Made by a program: the position numbers and the translations under genes. Shown one piece after another: positions 29,419 to 41,319 of a DNA stretch of 64,000 nucleotides (the stretch's first letter is position 1; each line of letters opens with the position of its first letter). The notes beneath the pieces were generated by a model. The model was not told the DNA's origin and ran no database searches. It saw only the letters and a program-made list of their open reading frames with translations. The stretch is from Tateyamaria omphalii (GTDB lineage: Bacteria; Pseudomonadota; Alphaproteobacteria; Rhodobacterales; Rhodobacteraceae). The stretch spans positions 3,695,001 to 3,759,000 of the forward strand of contig NZ_CP019312.1 of the NCBI RefSeq assembly GCF_001969365.1, read 5' to 3'.

Positions 29419-30312
29419 TCAGCCCTCATGCCCGGCAGCCTGTCGCACCAGTGGAACCAGATCCTGCAATGCTGGCCCCATCGGGTTGGTGGCGCGCCAT
29501 ACGACACCTATGGACCGACCGGGGGCCGCGCCGGAGAAGCGGTTGATGCAGACCGGTGCCGACCGGGTTTCGACGTCGATGGCCATGTCCGGGATCAGCG
29601 TCACCCCGATCCCTGCGCCGACCATTTGCACCAGCGTGCCGAGCGAACTGCCATCGAGGCCCCCGCGTGGCCGGTTGGGGTTGATGTTGCAGAACGACAT
29701 GGCCTGGTCGCGGAAACAGTGCCCTTCTTCCAGCAGCAGCAGGCGCATCTTGGCCAGTTCATCAAGCGCCACGGGGCGCGCATCGGCATCGGTGTCGGGC
29801 CTGACCAGTACCATTTCTTCGGAAAAAACAGGCGTTTCGACCAGCGTGGGTTCGTCCAATGGCAAGGCGACGATGGCAGCATCAAGCTGGCCATCTGTCA
29901 GTTCGTCGATCAGGCGGGGGGTGACGGTCTCGCGCACATGCAGGTCAATCTGCGGGTATGTTTGGGTCAGTTGGCTGATGAGATTGGGCAACAGGTAGGG
30001 CGCGACGGTCGGTATCACGCCCAGACGCAGGCGGCCCAATGCGCTGTCCCGTGCCGATGCGGCCCAGTCGCCCAACTCGTCCACCCCTTGCAGGATGGCG
30101 TTGGCCTGCCCCGCAAACTCTTCGCCCCGTGGGGTGAGGCGGAGGGCCCGGGGCTGACGTTCAAAAAGCTCAAGGCCAAGAGCGTCTTCCAATTCGCGGA
30201 TCTGGACAGACAGGGCGGGTTGGGAAATGGCGCATCTTTCGGCGGCACGGCCAAAGTGCAGTTCTTGCGTGAGCGCTTTGAAGTATCGCAATTGTCGGAG
30301 CGTAATATTCAT
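29419..30312 (-). CDS. oxyR: Hydrogen-peroxide sensor/activator OxyR
   Basis: The 297-residue LysR-type protein opens with MNITLRQLRYFKAL and the helix-turn-helix RAAERCAISQPALSVQIREL. The two redox-sensing cysteines fall exactly at the E. coli positions, Cys199 (EEGHCFRDQ) and Cys208 (MSFC), which identifies OxyR rather than a generic LysR protein. Oxidation forms a disulfide that converts it to an activator. It is divergent from katG, its classic target. A four-tetrad OxyR-like motif overlaps its start codon (30311-30347), implying autoregulation. Confidence 0.95.
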   Translation of the reverse strand: MNITLRQLRYFKALTQELHFGRAAERCAISQPALSVQIRELEDALGLELFERQPRALRLTPRGEEFAGQANAILQGVDELGDWAASARDSALGRLRLGVIPTVAPYLLPNLISQLTQTYPQIDLHVRETVTPRLIDELTDGQLDAAIVALPLDEPTLVETPVFSEEMVLVRPDTDADARPVALDELAKMRLLLLEEGHCFRDQAMSFCNINPNRPRGGLDGSSLGTLVQMVGAGIGVTLIPDMAIDVETRSAPVCINRFSGAAPGRSIGVVWRATNPMGPALQDLVPLVRQAAGHEG

Positions 30313-30347
30313 AGGATTTAGTTATTACAGCGATTGAAAAATGCAAC
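30311..30347. promoter_or_regulatory. Candidate OxyR binding site
   Basis: ATAG-N7-TTAT-N7-ATTG-N7-CAAC occurs with exactly the 4-7-4-7-4-7-4 spacing of the OxyR motif (ATAG-N7-CTAT-N7-ATAG-N7-CTAT). By eye 12 of 16 motif bases match. It overlaps the oxyR start and faces katG. Confidence 0.5.
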
Positions 30348-30472
30348 TTCTCATAATCAATGATGGGCTTTATCGTGCGACGTACACACTGCCGGTTCAC
30401 TGATACTTCAACCGAATCGGAGGCATCCAGACGCGCGGCAGCGGGGCGGCAAATGAATCTGAAGACAAGTCT

Positions 30473-32717
<2,245 letters not shown>

Positions 32718-32737
32718 GCGGTTATGAATAACGTGAG

Positions 32738-32764
32738 ACGCGGGCCCTTTGTGGCCCGCGTTTT
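32738..32764. terminator. Bidirectional terminator between katG and pcaG
   Basis: acgcgggcc (32738-32746) and ggcccgcgt (32753-32761) form a perfect 9-bp GC stem around a 6-base loop. T-run follows on the plus strand, and the minus strand also leads into an A/T-containing tail, so it can serve both convergent genes. Confidence 0.85.
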
Positions 32765-32769
32765 GCGTT

Positions 32770-33342
32770 TCAGGCGTCGAAAAAGACGGTTTCGTTCCGC
32801 CCCTGCAGGTGAATGTCGAAGTGGAATTGCCCGTCGGCAGACCCTTTGGCGATCAGGGTGTCGCGGCGTACGTCCTCGACAATTGACAGCCATGGATCAC
32901 TGGCCAGCAGGGGGTCATCGGGGAAATACATGCGCGTGTGCAGGCCCACATTGATGCCGCGCGCGACGATCCAGAAGGTGATATGCGCGGCACCGGCGCC
33001 TGTTGGGCCTGGCCGGATGGTATCGAACCGCCATTGCCCGGTGCTTTGGTCTGCTGGGCATCGGCCCCAACCGGTAAAGCCGCTGTTTGTCGCGCCGAAC
33101 CGGCCGGTTGCGTCCGCCTGCCAGATCTCGACCAGCGCATCGGTGAGCGGCGCGCCTTGTCCGTCGAACACGGTGCCGGTGATGGTGACCCGCTGACCTT
33201 CGACCGTGTCCGTTATCATCGTGGCGCCCGGGTCGTTAGCATACACGCCTGTCACACCAGCAAAATTTGGGGTGCAGCCGATGTGCACGTAAGGCCCCGC
33301 TGTTTGCGACGGGCTTTCCTTCAGCTGTTGTGCGGGCATCAA
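32770..33342 (-). CDS. pcaG: Protocatechuate 3,4-dioxygenase alpha subunit
   Basis: The 190-residue protein has the intradiol dioxygenase fold ([11 protein letters not shown] near 11-22, [35 protein letters not shown]). It lacks the full Tyr-Tyr-His-His iron set found in the beta subunit, as is normal for PcaG. Alpha and beta form the (alpha-beta-Fe) protomers that cleave protocatechuate to 3-carboxy-cis,cis-muconate. Its start overlaps the end of pcaH by 4 bp. It is the last gene of the pcaC-pcaH-pcaG transcript; pcaB does not follow, unlike in most Roseobacters. Confidence 0.93.
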   Translation of the reverse strand: MMPAQQLKESPSQTAGPYVHIGCTPNFAGVTGVYANDPGATMITDTVEGQRVTITGTVFDGQGAPLTDALVEIWQADATGRFGATNSGFTGWGRCPADQSTGQWRFDTIRPGPTGAGAAHITFWIVARGINVGLHTRMYFPDDPLLASDPWLSIVEDVRRDTLIAKGSADGQFHFDIHLQGRNETVFFDA

Positions 33343-34061
33343 TTCCCCTCCATCCGGTTTTCGAACAGGGTCGATCCGCGCCCCCGCAGAATGATGTCAA
33401 ATCGGTAGGCGAGCGCGTCCATTGGTGCTGCGCCCGCCATATCGAGGCGGGCCGTCAGTTGGTCGATGGCCGCAGGGTCCGAGATGGCGCGCACGATGGG
33501 GCACAGCGGGATGAGCGGGTCGCCTTCGAAATACATCTGTGTGATCAGGCGTTGCGCAAAGCTGTGACCGAAGACCGAGAAATGGATATGCGGGGGCCGC
33601 CAGGAATTAGGGCCGTTTGCCCATGGGTAGGGGCCGGGTTGGACCGTCATGAAGCGGTAGGTTCCTTCGTCATCGGTGATCATGCGCCCGCAGCCGCCGA
33701 AGTTCGGATCGAGCGGGGCAAGGTAGCCTTCCTTCGCGTGACGGTAGCGCCCGCCTGCATTGGCCTGCCAGACCTCGACCAGCGTACCGGGCACGGGCCG
33801 TGCGTTTTCGTCCATGACGCGCCCATGCACGATCAGTCGCGGGCCAATGGCCATCTGCTCGGGAGCGGCAAAGTTGCGGATCAGGTCGTTGTCGAGGGGA
33901 CCGAGTATATCGTGCCCAAATACGGGTCCGTGATCCTCGGTGGGGGATTGCGGCACCTTGACCAGCGGTTTTTGCGGGGACCGGTGGATGCTGGATTTGT
34001 AGTCGGGGAAATAGGCGGCCGGGTGCCAAGTGCGGTCGCGGGGGTTGAGCGGGTCAGTCAC
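33339..34061 (-). CDS. pcaH: Protocatechuate 3,4-dioxygenase beta subunit
   Basis: The 240-residue protein has the intradiol dioxygenase domain with the iron-site segments: [41 protein letters not shown] and [11 protein letters not shown]. They include the two Tyr and two His ligands of the ferric centre. The GTG at 34061 overlaps the pcaC stop by 8 bp and gives the usual [14 protein letters not shown] start; an ATG at 34082 with a better ribosome site (aaggag) would add 7 residues. The pathway role is ring cleavage of protocatechuate in the beta-ketoadipate route. Confidence 0.94.
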   Translation of the reverse strand: MTDPLNPRDRTWHPAAYFPDYKSSIHRSPQKPLVKVPQSPTEDHGPVFGHDILGPLDNDLIRNFAAPEQMAIGPRLIVHGRVMDENARPVPGTLVEVWQANAGGRYRHAKEGYLAPLDPNFGGCGRMITDDEGTYRFMTVQPGPYPWANGPNSWRPPHIHFSVFGHSFAQRLITQMYFEGDPLIPLCPIVRAISDPAAIDQLTARLDMAGAAPMDALAYRFDIILRGRGSTLFENRMEGN

Positions 34062-34437
34062 CCTCGGCCTCCATCTCGGCATAGGTCTCCTTGGCGATCT
34101 TCAGGGCGCGGTTGGCGCGTGGGACACCCGCATAGACGGCAACATGCTGCAGCGCTTCGGCCACGTCGCTTGGCGTGGCGCCGGTGCGTGCGGTGGCGCG
34201 GATGTGCATTGGGATTTCGTCGAAATTGCCGGTCGCGGCCAGCACGGCAAGGGTGAGCATCGACCGTTCCCGCAGGGGGATGGCGTCGCTGGCCCACACC
34301 GTGCCCCAGGCCCCTTCGGTGATCAACTCCTGGAACGGCGCATCGAAGGGGGTTTTAACAGCCTCTGCCTGGTCCACATGGGCGTCGCCCAGCACCGTGC
34401 GGCGCACCCTCATACCCTTGGCCCATTTGTCGTCCAT
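34054..34437 (-). CDS. pcaC: 4-carboxymuconolactone decarboxylase
   Basis: From the ATG at 34437 (preceded by gggaggg) the product has 127 residues, the usual length. It matches the carboxymuconolactone decarboxylase/AhpD-like fold: [33 protein letters not shown] motif, and [23 protein letters not shown]. It converts 4-carboxymuconolactone to beta-ketoadipate enol-lactone. It leads the pcaC-H-G operon. pcaD, pcaB and the pcaQ regulator, which normally border these genes, are absent from the window. Confidence 0.93.
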   Translation of the reverse strand: MDDKWAKGMRVRRTVLGDAHVDQAEAVKTPFDAPFQELITEGAWGTVWASDAIPLRERSMLTLAVLAATGNFDEIPMHIRATARTGATPSDVAEALQHVAVYAGVPRANRALKIAKETYAEMEAEGD

Positions 34438-34554
34438 CTGACCCTCCCTTTTGTCCGTGATAGCATGGCCCAAACCGCGTTGTCGCCTTGACTTTCCACC
34501 CCGCCCCCGGTGTATCTGCGCCGATCAAAACCGTAGCCCCGAAGGGACACCGCC

Positions 34555-36336
34555 ATGCATGCCTACCGTTCTCACTCCTGCGCCGCTCTGACCTCGGCCA
34601 ATGTGGGTGATACCGTGCGCTTGTCGGGCTGGGTCCACCGGGTCCGCGACCATGGTGGCGTGCTGTTCATCGACCTGCGCGACCATTACGGCGTGACGCA
34701 GGTGTTGTGTGATCCTGACAGCCCGGTGTTTGCAGAGGTCGAGAAGGTGCGCAGCGAATGGTGCATCCGCATCGACGGCAACGTGAAGGCGCGGGACGAA
34801 AGCCTGATCAACCCCAAGCTGCCCACGGGCGAGATTGAGGTCTATATCCGCGATCTGGAGGTTCTGGGCCAATCGGCGGAACTGCCGCTGATGGTGTTCG
34901 GTGATCAGGAATACCCGGAAGAGACGCGCCTGACCTATCGCTATTTGGACCTGCGGCGCGAGAAGATGCAGGAGAACATGAAGCTGCGCAGCGACGTTGT
35001 CGCGTCGATCCGCAAGCGCATGTGGGATAAGGCATTCCGCGAGTACCAGACGCCGATCATCACGGCGTCCTCACCCGAAGGTGCGCGCGATTTCCTTGTG
35101 CCCTCGCGTCTGCATCCCGGCAAGTTCTATGCCCTGCCGCAGGCGCCGCAGCAGTTCAAGCAGCTGCTGATGGTGTCGGGCTTTGACAAGTATTTCCAGA
35201 TCGCGCCCTGTTTCCGCGACGAGGACCCGCGCGCCGACCGCTCGCCCACCGACTTTTACCAGCTGGACATGGAGATGTCCTTTGTTGAGCAACAGGACGT
35301 GTTCGACACCGTTGCGCCTGTGCTGGCCGGTGTGTTCGAAGAGTTCGGTGGCGGCAAGAAGGTGGATGCGCCCGAGACATGGGCGCAGATCAGCTACCGT
35401 GATGCGGCACTGTGGTATGGCAGCGACAAACCCGACCTGCGCAACCCGATCAAGATGCAGGTCGTGTCGGAGCATTTCCGCGGCTCCGGCTTTGCCATCT
35501 TTGCCAAGCTGCTTGAGCAGGACGGCACCGAAATCCGCGCCATCCCCGCGCCCACGGGCGGCAGCCGCAAGTTTTGCGACCGCATGAACGCCTATGCGCA
35601 AAAGGAAGGGTTGCCCGGAATGGGCTACATCTTCTGGCGCGATCAGGGCGAGGGAATGGAAGCGGCTGGCCCGCTGGCCAAGAACATCGGCCCCGAACGC
35701 ACCGAAGCCATCCGGCAGCAATTGGGTCTGGGCGTCGGTGACGCGGCTTTCTTTCTGGGCGGCAAACCCAAGGCATTCGAGGCCATCGCGGGCCGCGCCC
35801 GCAACGTCATCGGCGAAGAGCTGAACCTCATCGACCAGGATCGCTTTGCGTTTGCCTGGATCGTGGACTTCCCGATCTACGAGGCGGACGAGGAAACCGG
35901 CAAGATCGACTTTGAACACAACCCGTTCTCCATGCCTCAAGGCGGGATGGAGGCGCTGCAGGGCGATCCGCTGAAGGTGCTGGGCTACCAGTATGACCTT
36001 GCCTGTAACGGCTATGAGCTGGTGTCGGGCGCTATCCGGAACCACCGTCCCGAGATCATGTTCAAGGCGTTTGAAATCGCAGGCTACGACGAGGCCGAAG
36101 TGCGCAAGCGGTTCGGCGGTATGGTCAACGCGTTCCAATACGGCGCGCCGCCCCACGGTGGCTGTGCAGCCGGTATCGACCGGATCGTGATGCTGCTGGC
36201 GGGCGAACAGAATATCCGCGAGGTGATCCTGTTCCCGATGAACCAGCGGGCCGAGGACCTGATGATGGACGCGCCCAACGATCCCACCAGCGATCAGCTG
36301 ATGGAACTGGGCCTGCGGGTCATTCCGCAGGACTAG
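34555..36336 (+). CDS. aspS: Aspartyl-tRNA synthetase (probably non-discriminating)
   Basis: The 593-residue protein is a bacterial class IIb synthetase. It has an OB-fold anticodon-binding domain (1-110), motif 2 ([19 protein letters not shown]), a bacterial GAD insertion (about 290-420) and motif 3 ([17 protein letters not shown]). His33 in RVRDHGG replaces the Leu of E. coli at the position linked to relaxed tRNA specificity. This suggests that the enzyme also charges tRNA-Asn for GatCAB amidation, as is usual in alphaproteobacteria. The start codon follows cgaagggacaccgcc. It is divergent from pcaC. Confidence 0.96.
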   Translation: MHAYRSHSCAALTSANVGDTVRLSGWVHRVRDHGGVLFIDLRDHYGVTQVLCDPDSPVFAEVEKVRSEWCIRIDGNVKARDESLINPKLPTGEIEVYIRDLEVLGQSAELPLMVFGDQEYPEETRLTYRYLDLRREKMQENMKLRSDVVASIRKRMWDKAFREYQTPIITASSPEGARDFLVPSRLHPGKFYALPQAPQQFKQLLMVSGFDKYFQIAPCFRDEDPRADRSPTDFYQLDMEMSFVEQQDVFDTVAPVLAGVFEEFGGGKKVDAPETWAQISYRDAALWYGSDKPDLRNPIKMQVVSEHFRGSGFAIFAKLLEQDGTEIRAIPAPTGGSRKFCDRMNAYAQKEGLPGMGYIFWRDQGEGMEAAGPLAKNIGPERTEAIRQQLGLGVGDAAFFLGGKPKAFEAIAGRARNVIGEELNLIDQDRFAFAWIVDFPIYEADEETGKIDFEHNPFSMPQGGMEALQGDPLKVLGYQYDLACNGYELVSGAIRNHRPEIMFKAFEIAGYDEAEVRKRFGGMVNAFQYGAPPHGGCAAGIDRIVMLLAGEQNIREVILFPMNQRAEDLMMDAPNDPTSDQLMELGLRVIPQD

Positions 36337-36403
36337 GCAAAGAAACGCACATGTTATCGCGGTCCCCGGTGCAAAAGAGGGGCTGCGATGCTATCTTTGC
36401 GTC

Positions 36404-37822
36404 GTGAGTCCACAGCACCGGGTGACTGTCGTGCGTTCTTTCGACCCTCAACTTGCTGAAATCCGTTTTGGCTATGGTGTGTCGCCGGAATATGCGGCGC
36501 CACAGGACGTGTCGGCCATGCTGTCCGGGCTGACCGGTCCGGACGTGATGGCGCAAAGATTTCCGATCCAGAGCTTTCACGACTTTCGATCGCGCATGGT
36601 CGAGGTGAGTGAGCAGGTCGCCATTCGCCGAAAAAACCGTGGCACGCCGCTGGCAGCGGAAGCGCGCAAGCGCCGCAATGTGCTGAACAAGGAAGCGCGC
36701 GAGGATCTGGCCGTTTGGCTTGGTCATACAATGCTGCGGCGGGCTCATACCGAAACCGCCTTTCGCGAGCGGATCGTGGCCTTTTGGGCCGATCATTTCA
36801 CGGCCATGGGCAAGCGGGGTGTCATCCGGCGCGGCACGTCCCCTTACATCGAGGATGCCATTCGCCCTTTCATTGCAGGCAATTTCGAAGAATTGCTGAT
36901 CGAGGCGGTGACGCATCCGCTGATGGTCGATTACCTGGACCAACGGGTGTCCATCGGGCCAAACAGCCAGCGTGCAGAGCGTATCGGCCAGAACCGCAAG
37001 GTCGGGCTGAACGAAAACCTCGCCCGTGAACTGCTTGAGCTGCACACTCTGGGCGTGGATGGGCCTTATACCCAGACGGACGTGACCGAACTTGCAGAGT
37101 TGCTGACCGGGCTTACGTTTGACGCGCGCAACGGGATGAAATTTCAAAAGCGGCTCGCGGAACCGGGCGCAGAGACTGTTTTGGGCGTCACGTATAGCGA
37201 GACTGCAAACCTGAACACAGTTCGTACGGTTTTGACGGACCTTGCGCTCCATCCTGCAACGGCCCGCCACATTGCGACCAAGCTGGCGATACATTTTGGC
37301 AGCGACGCGCCGGATCCCGCGTTGATTGATGCGATGGAGACAGCGTTTTTGGAACATAATGGCGCTTTGATGCCTGTTTACGAGGCGCTGTTGTCGCATC
37401 CGTCCGTGTGGACACGCGAGCTGTCCAATATCAAGCCGCCCATTGATTTCATGTCCTCTGCGCTGCGCGCACTTGCGGTGCCGCCTGCGTCCTTTGCCGA
37501 TCAAGAGCAACGGTGGATCAGACGCATTTTCATGCAGCCCTTGTTCAACATGGGCCAGCGGTGGGAAACACCGAGCGGGCCAGATGGGTGGGCCGAGGAA
37601 GACCCGGAATGGATTACGCCGCAGGGGCTTGCCCTGCGCGTGTCCTGGGCGATGGCCTTTCCGGGCGAGTTGGTCGATCCGTTGCCGGATCCGCGCGACT
37701 TTGTGGACCATGCGCTTGGCGATTTTGCCACTGAGCCGGTGCGCTTTGCTGCCGGGGCCGCCGAAACGCGGTCAGAAGCCATTGGCCTCGTCCTGATGTC
37801 CCCCGCGTTTCAGCGCAGATAG
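36404..37822 (+). CDS. DUF1800 domain protein
   Basis: The 472-residue protein belongs to the DUF1800 family, recognisable by RFGYGVSPE near the start, FWADHFTAMGK (about 127-137), NENLARELLELHTLGVDGPYTQ (about 205-226) and a C-terminal WPTPDGW-like segment (WETPSGPDGW). DUF1800 genes are almost always followed by a DUF1501 gene, as here with 9 bp between them. The pair is thought to act outside the cytoplasm, but no reaction is established. The GTG start at 36404 is uncertain; another GTG at 36431 is possible. Confidence 0.85.
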   Translation: MSPQHRVTVVRSFDPQLAEIRFGYGVSPEYAAPQDVSAMLSGLTGPDVMAQRFPIQSFHDFRSRMVEVSEQVAIRRKNRGTPLAAEARKRRNVLNKEAREDLAVWLGHTMLRRAHTETAFRERIVAFWADHFTAMGKRGVIRRGTSPYIEDAIRPFIAGNFEELLIEAVTHPLMVDYLDQRVSIGPNSQRAERIGQNRKVGLNENLARELLELHTLGVDGPYTQTDVTELAELLTGLTFDARNGMKFQKRLAEPGAETVLGVTYSETANLNTVRTVLTDLALHPATARHIATKLAIHFGSDAPDPALIDAMETAFLEHNGALMPVYEALLSHPSVWTRELSNIKPPIDFMSSALRALAVPPASFADQEQRWIRRIFMQPLFNMGQRWETPSGPDGWAEEDPEWITPQGLALRVSWAMAFPGELVDPLPDPRDFVDHALGDFATEPVRFAAGAAETRSEAIGLVLMSPAFQRR

Positions 37823-37831
37823 GAGAACGTG

Positions 37832-39004
37832 ATGCCCTCTTCCGTCTCTCGCCGCGACTTTCTGGCCCGCACCGGGTTGATCGGCTGTTCGTTGGCGGCC
37901 AGTCCGCTTTTGACGCCCGTCACATTTGCCGCAGCCCCTTGGGACACGCGGTTCGTGGTGATCATCCTGCGCGGCGGGATGGACGGGTTGGACGTCGTGC
38001 GGCCCTATGGCGATCCTGCTTTCCGGGCATTGCGAGGCGAAATGTCCCCAGGCCCCGAGGGCGGTGCGCTGGACCTGGATGGCTATTTTGCGCTGCACCC
38101 CAGCCTCGCGCCATTGATGCCGATGTGGGATGCGGGCCAGCTGTCCTTCGTGCATGCAGTGTCGACCCCCTATCGCGACAAGCGCAGTCATTTCGACGGT
38201 CAGGATCTGCTTGAGGCGGGAACGACGACCATGGCCGGGGTGCGGGACGGATGGCTGAACCGCATGTTGCAGGCCGTTCCGGGGGTGACGTCGCAGACGG
38301 CCTTTGCCCTTGGTCACAGCGACATGCGCCTTGTCCAGGGCCGTGCGGAGGTGGCGAATTGGTCGCCGGAGGCCGAGTTGGACATCAGCCCGCAGGCGGT
38401 TCGGTTGCTTGAGCTTGTCACCGAAAGCGATCCGGCGCTGCATGCAGCACTGGCAGAGGCGCAGGTGTTGTCGCAGGTCAGCGATAGCGACAATGAGCAG
38501 TTGAAGGGCGAGCATCTGGAGATTGCACAGTTCGCCGCGGCCCGCTTGTCCGAAGATGCGCGCATCGCGGCATTCTCGCTCAACGGGTGGGACACGCATG
38601 CGGGTCAGGAACGGCACCTGGACAAGGCTTTGACACGGCTGGCAGAAACGCTTGTGACCCTGCGTGGCAAGATGCGCGGCAACACGTGGAGCAAGACGGC
38701 AGTCGTGGCGATGACGGAATTTGGCCGCACGGCCCGACAGAACGGCACCCGTGGAACGGATCACGGCACCGGTGGTCTGATGCTCCTGGCCGGTGGCGCG
38801 ATCAAGGGCGGTCATGTCTTTGGTCAATGGCCAGGCCTTGGCGATGGGGACCTCTACCAGCAGCGCGATCTGATGCCGACGGGCGATGTTCGGGCCCATG
38901 CGGCGTGGGTCATGCGCGGATTGACCGGTTTGGATCGGGGCGTGTTGGAAGGTGCGGTGTTCCCGGGCCTTGATATGGGGGGCGATCCCGGCCTTCTGCT
39001 GTGA
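37832..39004 (+). CDS. DUF1501 protein with Tat signal
   Basis: The ATG at 37832 follows aggag with 6-base spacing. The 390-residue product begins with a twin-arginine signal (SRRDFLARTGLIGCSLAAS). The body belongs to DUF1501, related to sulfatase/alkaline-phosphatase-like folds: FVVIILRGGMDGLDVV near 48-63, NGWDTHAGQE (about 252-261), TEFGRTARQNGTRGTDHGTG (about 296-315). The GTDHGTG segment is the family signature and may bind metal. It is the partner of the preceding DUF1800 gene and is exported folded. Function is unknown. Confidence 0.87.
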   Translation: MPSSVSRRDFLARTGLIGCSLAASPLLTPVTFAAAPWDTRFVVIILRGGMDGLDVVRPYGDPAFRALRGEMSPGPEGGALDLDGYFALHPSLAPLMPMWDAGQLSFVHAVSTPYRDKRSHFDGQDLLEAGTTTMAGVRDGWLNRMLQAVPGVTSQTAFALGHSDMRLVQGRAEVANWSPEAELDISPQAVRLLELVTESDPALHAALAEAQVLSQVSDSDNEQLKGEHLEIAQFAAARLSEDARIAAFSLNGWDTHAGQERHLDKALTRLAETLVTLRGKMRGNTWSKTAVVAMTEFGRTARQNGTRGTDHGTGGLMLLAGGAIKGGHVFGQWPGLGDGDLYQQRDLMPTGDVRAHAAWVMRGLTGLDRGVLEGAVFPGLDMGGDPGLLL

Positions 39005-39054
39005 GCGGCGACAATCCTCTTGGCCTTGGGCAGAACCTTGCCTAACGTCCCGGC

Positions 39055-39795
39055 ATGACTGCGATTTATTCCGTGAATGCCGCGCCGGTTCGAAACTGGA
39101 CGCCGCCACCTGTGCCCGACGAAACGCTGGTTCTGACAGGCAGCCATGCGCGGCTTGAGCCGTTGCGCGCTGACACCCACGCGGCATTGCTGTACCGCGC
39201 CTATGTTGGCCACGATGGGGTTTGGGACTTTCTCCCTTACGGCCCCTTTTCGTCATCATCGCAATACCACCGCTGGGTGCGCGACATGGAGCAGGATCCG
39301 TCCCTGCAATTCTACGCGGTCTTTAACATCGCGACCGGATGCTACGAGGGCGTCGCGAGTTTCCTGCGCATCGCGCCAGAGGCGGGAAGCATTGAGGTGG
39401 GGCACATCAATTTCAGCCCAGCCTTGCAAAAAACGCGCGCCGCGACCGAGGCGTTGTACTTGATGATGGGGTGGGCGTTCGAGGCGGGCTATCGCAGGTT
39501 CGAATGGAAATGCGACGCGTTGAACGGTGGATCGCGCCGCGCGGCCCAGCGGCTGGGCCTCAGTTACGAAGGAATTTTCCGGCAGGCCACGGTCGTCAAG
39601 GGCCGCAACCGGGACACCGCGTGGTTTGCCGCCATCGACGCGGAATGGCCCGCGCTCAAGGAAGCCTTTGGTGCCTGGCTGGCGGACAGCAATTTTGACG
39701 CTGACGGAGTGCAGCAAGAACGCCTGTCCGACCTGACCCGGTTGGTGCGGGTGACCGATGATCCGATGGGCGCGGCGGAGTTAAGCCGCGGCTAG
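39055..39795 (+). CDS. GNAT acetyltransferase (RimJ/RimL type)
   Basis: The 246-residue protein has the GNAT domain of the RimJ/RimL/SpeG type (about 20-210). It shows LEPLRADTHAALLYRAY, IEVGHINFSPALQKTRAATEALYLMM (acetyl-CoA loop region) and KCDALNGGSRRAAQRLGLSYEGIFRQ, the last being a common C-terminal signature. It would acetylate a protein N-terminus or a small amine. It starts 50 bp after the DUF1501 gene and overlaps the end of the convergent response-regulator gene by 4 bp. Confidence 0.85.
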   Translation: MTAIYSVNAAPVRNWTPPPVPDETLVLTGSHARLEPLRADTHAALLYRAYVGHDGVWDFLPYGPFSSSSQYHRWVRDMEQDPSLQFYAVFNIATGCYEGVASFLRIAPEAGSIEVGHINFSPALQKTRAATEALYLMMGWAFEAGYRRFEWKCDALNGGSRRAAQRLGLSYEGIFRQATVVKGRNRDTAWFAAIDAEWPALKEAFGAWLADSNFDADGVQQERLSDLTRLVRVTDDPMGAAELSRG

Positions 39796-40511
39796 ATCGC
39801 GATCTTTTCGGCCAAACGCTCCTGCACCAATCCCGCAATCACCGCGGTCTCGGATGCGGCTGCATCGCCGCGCGCCCGCTTTGCCGCCAGCGCATCAGTT
39901 GCGCGTAACAGCTCGGTATCTTGCGCGCTGCGCGCAACGCCGCCCAGGAATTGCACCACGTAGTCCAGTGCGCGCGTATCCTGCGCATCCTCAAGGACGT
40001 CGGCGACGTGAACCATGTCATCGCGGTAGGCGATAGGATCGGGTTCAACCTCTCCCTCCGGCAGGGCGCGCGGGCCCAGGGGTTGGCGGTCGTCCGGCAG
40101 GTGGGTCAGGATCGATTCCTGAAATTGCGCCAGTGACACGACGGGCTTCTCCATGAATCCGTCTGCACCGACATCAAGGGCGCGACGCTCGCTGTCGGCA
40201 TCGCCTGAAATCCCAAGGATCACATCGGGACGTTGCGCGGCACCCACAAGTTCGTGGATCAAATCGGCCCCGTTGCCATCGGGCAGGCCCAGATCAACGA
40301 TTACTACCGAAGGTCGATAGACCTGCAAATGTCGCCGGGCGGCGCGCATTGTGTCGGCCCGCCGGATGCGCGCTCCGCTGCGCAGGCACAACAAGCGCAT
40401 CGCCTCGCAGGCATAGCGGCTGTCTTCGATCACAAGAACGGTCAGGCCCAGCAAGGGGCGCAAGGGCGTGGGGGCAGGGTAGGTTGGCTTGAACGGGTCC
40501 GTCGTGTCCAT
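39792..40511 (-). CDS. Response regulator with a single receiver domain
   Basis: The ATG at 40511 follows ggagg. The 239-residue protein has a receiver domain (about 22-135): acidic pair EDS near 29-31, phospho-acceptor Asp73 (VIVDLGLPDG), and Lys of GFMEKPV near 122. The C-terminal 100 residues are helical and match no output domain that I recognise, so it may act by protein contact. No histidine kinase is adjacent. It converges with the GNAT gene. Confidence 0.8.
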   Translation of the reverse strand: MDTTDPFKPTYPAPTPLRPLLGLTVLVIEDSRYACEAMRLLCLRSGARIRRADTMRAARRHLQVYRPSVVIVDLGLPDGNGADLIHELVGAAQRPDVILGISGDADSERRALDVGADGFMEKPVVSLAQFQESILTHLPDDRQPLGPRALPEGEVEPDPIAYRDDMVHVADVLEDAQDTRALDYVVQFLGGVARSAQDTELLRATDALAAKRARGDAAASETAVIAGLVQERLAEKIAI

Positions 40512-40633
40512 CAGATCCTCCAAAATCTCTTGCGACTCATCGTTACGTGCCCATGCCTAACAGCGCGTTAACGTCACATTGCACCTCGCCCGATGCTTGG
40601 TGATAAGGGCGCAAACGCAAGCCAAAGGAGCCC

Positions 40634-41044
40634 ATGAACATGATCGGTCGCCTGAACCACGTCGCCATCGCCGTCCCCGACCTTGACGCCGCCGCCGCGC
40701 AATACAGCAGCGCGCTGGGCGCCAATGTGGGTGCGCCGCAGGATGAACCCGATCACGGTGTGACCGTCATTTTCATCGAGTTGCCGAACACCAAGATCGA
40801 GTTGCTTTACCCGCTCGGGGACAACTCTCCAATCCAGGGCTTTCTGGACAAGAATCCCTCGGGCGGCATCCACCACGTCTGCTACGAGGTCGAAGACATC
40901 ATCGCTGCCCGCGACCACCTGAAGGCCAGCGGCCTGCGTGTGCTGGGGGATGGAGAGCCCAAGATCGGTGCCCATGGCAAGCCGGTTTTGTTCCTGCATC
41001 CCAAGGACATGAACGGCACCCTGACCGAGCTTGAGCAGGTCTGA
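40634..41044 (+). CDS. mce: Methylmalonyl-CoA epimerase
   Basis: The 136-residue protein has two beta-alpha-beta-beta-beta (VOC) modules. The metal ligands are in RLNHVAIAVPDLD (His), a central Glu/Gln region, HHVCYEVEDI and the C-terminal GTLTELEQV (Glu). It interconverts the (S) and (R) forms of methylmalonyl-CoA in propionyl-CoA use. A strong aaaggag precedes the start; the ATG two codons later is equally possible. Its stop overlaps the start of the DUF1467 gene by one base, a conserved pairing in Rhodobacterales. Confidence 0.92.
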   Translation: MNMIGRLNHVAIAVPDLDAAAAQYSSALGANVGAPQDEPDHGVTVIFIELPNTKIELLYPLGDNSPIQGFLDKNPSGGIHHVCYEVEDIIAARDHLKASGLRVLGDGEPKIGAHGKPVLFLHPKDMNGTLTELEQV

Positions 41045-41319
41045 TGGGCATCACCTCGGCCCTTGTTCTGTATGCCGTGATCTGGTGGCTGTGTTTCCTG
41101 ATCGCCCTGCCCATCAAGGTGCAGACCCAAGGTGATCTGGGCGAGATCGAGCCGGGCACCCATGCAGGCGCGCCCGAACATCACCACACACGCCGCAAGG
41201 CGTGGATCGTGACGTGGGTGTCGCTGGTTTTGTGGATCATCATCGCCGGCATCATCTTTTCCGGGTGGATCAGTCTGGACGATATGAACTTCTTTGACCG
41301 GGCGCTGGAGCCGCTGTAA
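41044..41319 (+). CDS. DUF1467 small membrane protein
   Basis: The 91-residue protein has two membrane helices (about 4-26 and 52-75). A polar loop between them contains PGTHAGAPEHHHTRRKAW, a short histidine-rich stretch. This matches DUF1467, small proteins coded just after methylmalonyl-CoA epimerase in many alphaproteobacteria. The function is unknown. Translation is probably coupled to mce through the one-base overlap. It runs 50 bp into the convergent EI24 gene. Confidence 0.85.
   Translation: MGITSALVLYAVIWWLCFLIALPIKVQTQGDLGEIEPGTHAGAPEHHHTRRKAWIVTWVSLVLWIIIAGIIFSGWISLDDMNFFDRALEPL

Noticed and set aside
33267..34256. 329-codon plus-strand frame opposite pcaG/pcaH/pcaC
   Set aside because: The dioxygenase and decarboxylase genes on the minus strand are certain.
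35071..37711. Long minus-strand frames opposite aspS and the DUF1800 gene
   Set aside because: They are antisense shadows; they cross a gene boundary and have no recognisable domain.
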